This document shows, in pieces, positions 60,775 to 64,000 of a DNA stretch of 64,000 bases. Positions within the stretch are counted from its first letter, which is position 1. Each line of letters begins with the position of its first letter. The position numbers and the translations under genes were made by a program. The notes beneath the pieces were generated by a model. The model saw only the letters and a list, made by a program, of their open reading frames with translations, was not told the origin of the DNA and did not search any database. Origin of the DNA: Metaphire vulgaris (taxonomy: Eukaryota > Annelida > Clitellata > Crassiclitellata > Megascolecidae); assembly GCA_018105865.1 (NCBI GenBank), contig CM030852.1:14405945-14469944 (forward strand), written 5' to 3'.

Positions 60775-61205
60775 ATTGGCGCAGTCACTGGGGCCCTTAC
60801 CAAACCGGTGAGAGGTTGGTAGGGCGGGGTAGGGGGTAGTATTTGATCGAGGAAAGCGCCCCCGGACAGCAAGCAGACTTTAGAGCGTTTCAGACAACGC
60901 CCTTTTCTGCTAGTAAAAACATTTTGGCCGAAAAATGTGGAAGAAGGCCCCTTATTCTGAAATCCTGGCTACGCCGCTGGCTTGTGCCCTCCTTCTCCTC
61001 CTCCTCCTCGTGGATGCGCTAATACGATAGAGAGACAGACACATCAGTTTCAGCTGCGCTTATAATCAGTGGCGTCTGACAGTGGCGTAGCTAGGATTCC
61101 GGAATAGGGGGGGGCACATCGACGTTTCCATCTGTAGAAAGTCTTGACGAGCATGAAGAGAACTTTTTTTCTTTCATTCTCATACCCCCTCCCACATCCC
61201 AACTG
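60775..61205. other. Region with solo MITE ends
   Basis: GGCTACGCCGCTGG at about 60967-60980 and CAGTGGCGTAGCTAGGATT at 61079 are ends typical of the CAGTGGCGTAGC group, but I could not define complete elements. No gene is evident here. Confidence 0.45.
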
Positions 61206-61206
61206 C

Positions 61207-61409
61207 TCAAAGGTTCTTTAGAAATCCCATGATCGCTTCCAGTCCTAGAAGGGGGTCGGGTTTTCCGGCGCCCTCCACCCCCGTGGATGCGCCAACGGCG
61301 TCAAAGAAACTCTTCTTCTCTTCGGCGCTCACGTTTAGATCAGTTTCGTTGGAAATAATTGTCTCCGTGGAGCTGGGCGTCGGTTGCAAAGGAACGATAC
61401 AGCGGTTGG
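61207..61409 (-). CDS. Possible terminal exon of a minus-strand gene
   Basis: On the minus strand, a good acceptor (AATTAGCTTTCAG) is followed by an open frame of about 67 residues to TGA at 61207-61209. It includes STETIISNETDLN, SAEEKKSFFDAVGAS and GKPDPLLGLEAIMGFLKNL. Composition is that of ordinary coding sequence, not of a repeat, with G/C-ending codons. No family is recognised. It could be the last exon of the gene whose membrane-segment frame lies at 63732-64000, but no linking exon was found. Confidence 0.35.
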
Positions 61410-61511
61410 GACTGAAAGCTAATTTCAAAGGCAATTTAATGTGAAAAATGACCGGACGAAGAGACCGACAGACAGACAGTCAAACAGACAGACGGACAGA
61501 GACGGAGAAAA

Positions 61512-61573
61512 GAGAGAGAGAGAGAGATCCCATTGCCGAACTGGTTACCGATTACTCGAGATCGAGGCTGCAT

Positions 61574-61637
<64 letters not shown>

Positions 61638-61801
61638 CAGAGACAGAGACAGAGACAGACAGAGAGACAGACAGAGACACGGAGAGACAGGCAGAGAGAG
61701 ACAGAGACAGAGGAGAGAGAGACAGACAGACAGAGAGACAGACAGACAGACAGAGACAGAGAGGAGAGAGACAGAGACAGAGAGACAGAGAGACAGAGAG
61801 A
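61512..61801. repeat. (GA)n and (GACA)n microsatellite
   Basis: A purine-rich run of GA, GAGACA and GACAGA units, interrupted at 61533-61575. The long Arg/Glu/Asp or Ser/Leu/Val frames across it are repeat artefacts. Confidence 0.92.
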
Positions 61802-62156
61802 CGGAATGGGTAAAATGATGCGTTCGTGTATGCAGACAGCAGCTCTAAATAACTGTCTTGGATATAAACGGCAACGTGCGTCGACTGACTAATGATCAGC
61901 AAACTCGTGCAGAATGCCACGGTCGTCGTTAAACGCAAGGATAAATTGCATCGGGTCGACTGCGCATGTCGATCTCCCTCCCCACTTGGTCTGCATTGTA
62001 AGACGTGGCTTCTGTAATGATCGGGAGATAATCGGACATGAATCTGCGATCGATCACGACATGACAATCCTGTCACGCTGTAATCGCCGTATTGTTAATG
62101 TTCCCCCTCATTCCCATTCCCAACGCATTAATTCGATGTGATATTCTGGCAAATAT
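61802..62156. other. Unassigned intergenic sequence
   Basis: Fairly CpG-containing unique sequence (CGATCACGACATGAC, ATCGGGTCGACTGCG). No frame, element or repeat could be supported. Confidence 0.4.
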
Positions 62157-62558
62157 ATGATACTGAATACAAAAGATGGAAACATTCGAAATGTGGCTGT
62201 GGAGGAGGAGGAGGATGGAAAAGAGATCGAAAGGACAGAGAAGAAATCAAAAGAAAAGGTATTACAGGTGGTGGAGGAAGAACAAGGACCGCTAATTACT
62301 GTAATTAACAGCATCAAAAGAAGACAAAGGAACTGGATTGGACACATGCTAAGAGGAGAAACATTGCTTAGAACAGTAATTGAGGGAAGTATATTAGGAA
62401 GAAAGACAAAAGGAAGACCAAGGATGATGCTATTGGACTGGATGATGAAAACAGATGCACAGCGTCACAGGACCTATGCAGAAATCAAAGAAGAAGCAAG
62501 ACGCAGAGAGGAATGGAAACAATGGAACCCCGAACCTGTCTCAGGACAGAGAACATGA
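62157..62558 (+). mobile_element. LINE reverse-transcriptase tail fragment
   Basis: An open frame of 133 codons whose second half reads SIKRRQRNWIGHMLRGE, then GRKTKGRPRMMLLDWM and EARRREEWKQWNPEP. The I-K-R-R/W-I-G-H-x-L-R and G-R-x-x-x-G-R-P-R series is typical of the region downstream of the RT domain in LINE-type elements. Its first part is Glu/Lys-rich. It ends at a (GAT)n/(CAT)n microsatellite, possibly the old 3' tail. Confidence 0.65.
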
Positions 62559-62559
62559 G

Positions 62560-62637
62560 GATGAGGATGAGGATGATGATGATGATGATGATCATCATCA
62601 TCATCATCGTCATCATCATCATCATCATCATCATCAT
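62560..62637. repeat. (GAT)n/(CAT)n microsatellite
   Basis: GAT run meeting a CAT run, a self-complementary junction at the 3' end of the LINE fragment. Confidence 0.9.
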
Positions 62638-63100
62638 AACTAATCAAGCAAGACATCCTTTAGTATAAGCAAAGGCTTTTAACGTTCTAAGGGATATTGT
62701 GTGTTGATATTGCCAATCCATAACTGAATATAGGAATAACATTGCAGATTATCATTTTAAAATTTATATATATAATTATTCATCTTGCAGCTAAAATAAT
62801 CAGATTGCGTTTAAAACCAGCGTAAGTTCTTGTTTTGATTGTAAAAGTTATCATAATAATAATAAAGAATCTCCTATAACTGCGACCGTTGTAATGTTAC
62901 ACAGTCAACTAATTTTCAAATAATGGGAAGTAATTATAGGACACTAAAAGCAATAATACTGACTTGCTTTGCTGTGTATTACGCATGGAATGTAACAATA
63001 TTTCTATAGCGCCTCTACTGAAGAACATCAACTCAGAAGCGCTTCTGTCCTCTCCATAGGCAAAAAAATCAGTATTAATAAACCGAAGTGTTGGTTTAAA
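62638..63100. other. AT-rich intergenic sequence
   Basis: No coding, RNA or mobile feature supported. From about 63100 onward the G+C and CpG content rises sharply. Confidence 0.4.
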
Positions 63101-63139
63101 GATCGCGTTGAAAGCGGAAGCCAATCCTTAAATCGCGTG

Positions 63140-63731
63140 TCATCGATAGATGGCGCTGCCTTTGATTCGAGCGTCCTTTTCCGGAAGTAGTACGTGCACT
63201 TCCGCTCTGGTGGGGGCCCCGGTCTGGCCGCCGACGACGACGACGAAGCCGGTGTCGTCGAGGAGTTCTTCGGCGAAGAATTCATCGTCATCGGAGGAAG
63301 ATTCCTCTTCCGTTCTGTTCCCATAGCAACCGACCTCCTTCGGCGCTCCCACCGGAAACGACCGGTGACCTTGAGACGTGACGTAGTCGACGACGACGAC
63401 GAATCTCGGAATGACGCAGCGTCACGTGACCGCCGCCAATCGGTTTCGACGTTGCGGGGCGTTGCGTGACGCGAATGACAGAATTCCGGTTTGCCGCCGA
63501 AGCCTTTCGAACCGTCTTCTGACCGATTTGCGATGCTATTCACGTCTTCTCTTTCCAAGTTCTTGAGCGAATTGTGACGAATTCTGTGGTGGTGGTGGTG
63601 GTGGTGATGATGATGGTGATTAAGATCAGCGGATGGAAACAGAGGTTCGCTGGCAATTTGACCGATCGGAATCGTTTTACCTTCGAATGGTTTGCATCTC
63701 CTGCAGCTGCAGTCATCCGCAAATCGTCCCT
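63140..63731. other. GC- and CpG-rich block with several open frames
   Basis: Both strands stay open over long stretches. On the minus strand one frame (63140-63352) encodes TEEESSSDDDEFFAEELLDD, and another (63028-63735) runs 235 codons through a His tract made by a (GGT)n repeat (about 63584-63612). GAC/GTC trinucleotide runs inflate openness in all phases. It may hold exons or the regulatory region of the minus-strand neighbour, but the right frame cannot be chosen from sequence alone. Confidence 0.35.
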
Positions 63732-64000
63732 TCATCCGGGATCCCTGTTTCTCCTCCTCCTCCTCCTCTCCTCTCTGTCTTCCTCTATGTCTTCCTCTAT
63801 GTCTTCCTCTTCGTCTTCGTCGGTGATGTTGTCTCTCATCTCGTACGTTCCCTCCTCCGCCTGCTCTGCTCTTCCTCCGAAGACAAACACCGAGTTCTTC
63901 TTGCGACAGAACACACCGACGGCGATCGTAATCGTCATCGTGAACCCGAAGAATAGTCCGGCGAGCGTCAGGACGGCGACGGTCGAATAGTATCGCGACT
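63732..64000 (-). CDS. Edge fragment of a possible membrane protein (transmembrane segment and cytoplasmic tail)
   Basis: The frame is open from the window edge to TGA at 63732-63734 (88 codons). It begins SRYYSTVAVLTLAGLFFGF, continues TMTITIAVGVFCRKKN, a hydrophobic stretch of about 25 residues followed by a positively charged stop-transfer, then SVFVFGG and a very acidic, then Arg-rich tail (DEDEEEDIEEDIEEDRE, RRRRRRNRDPG). This is the layout of a single-pass membrane protein with its C-terminus in the cytoplasm. The low-complexity tail and the lack of a recognised family keep confidence moderate. A splice out of this frame before the stop is possible. Confidence 0.45.
   Translation of the reverse strand, partial: SRYYSTVAVLTLAGLFFGFTMTITIAVGVFCRKKNSVFVFGGRAEQAEEGTYEMRDNITDEDEEEDIEEDIEEDREERRRRRRNRDPG

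Noticed and set aside
63574..63990. Plus-strand frames in the GC-rich right edge
   Set aside because: Openness reflects GC-rich trinucleotide runs. The minus-strand frame with a membrane segment is the better candidate, and no plus-strand splice context was found.

Overview
The window is animal (metazoan) nuclear DNA: AT-rich, full of short exons bounded by GT-AG introns, and dense with DNA transposons, SINE-like and LINE fragments and microsatellites. No species is assigned. A marine invertebrate is a guess from the repeat style only.

Main content (+ strand, 198 to 59299): the 3' part of one giant secreted glycoprotein gene of the mucin/von Willebrand factor type. I could place 124 exons. 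They encode about 3,480 residues ending in a C-terminal cystine-knot (CTCK) domain and a stop at 59297-59299. The start codon lies upstream of the window. The protein is built from VWC-like modules of about 111-118 residues, each with 12 cysteines and each made from four small exons (called a, b, c, d here) with intron phases 1-2-0-0-1. Four distinct modules plus a short Thr/Ser/Pro linker (exons e1, e2, e3) form a cassette of 511 residues. The cassette is repeated six times at about 6.9 kb spacing (198-6889, 7119-13836, 14066-25225, 25455-32150, 32381-39044, 39275-46266). Introns are almost as similar as exons, so the copies are recent or homogenised. The first 197 bases match the intron that separates cassettes, so the array probably continues to the left.

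The sixth cassette is the most diverged and has a longer linker. It is followed by two single modules (46984-50652, 54851-57455), the CTCK exon (58222-58563) and a tiny last exon (59268-59299), with an AATAAA signal at 59599. The modules would give a long, glycosylated, disulphide-rich chain that is secreted and dimerises through the CTCK domain. Cassette 4 carries a frameshift and premature stop in one exon (29042-29199), either a real lesion or an assembly error.

The introns record the history of the array. A 331-bp MITE sits in all six cassettes. A 1.45-kb hAT-like element with 8-bp target duplications sits in cassettes 1-5, while cassette 6 keeps the empty site. A 4.5-kb satellite block interrupts that element in cassette 3 only. 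Cassette 6 and the 3' introns hold further insertions: LINE tails, an inverted pair of satellite/GGGGTACCCC elements, a hAT element with a dimerisation-domain ORF, nested elements, SINE-like copies and mini/microsatellites.

From 59.6 to 64 kb the region is mostly intergenic repeats. On the - strand there is a possible terminal exon (61207-61409) and, at the right edge, an open frame with a transmembrane segment (63732-64000) that may belong to a neighbouring membrane-protein gene.
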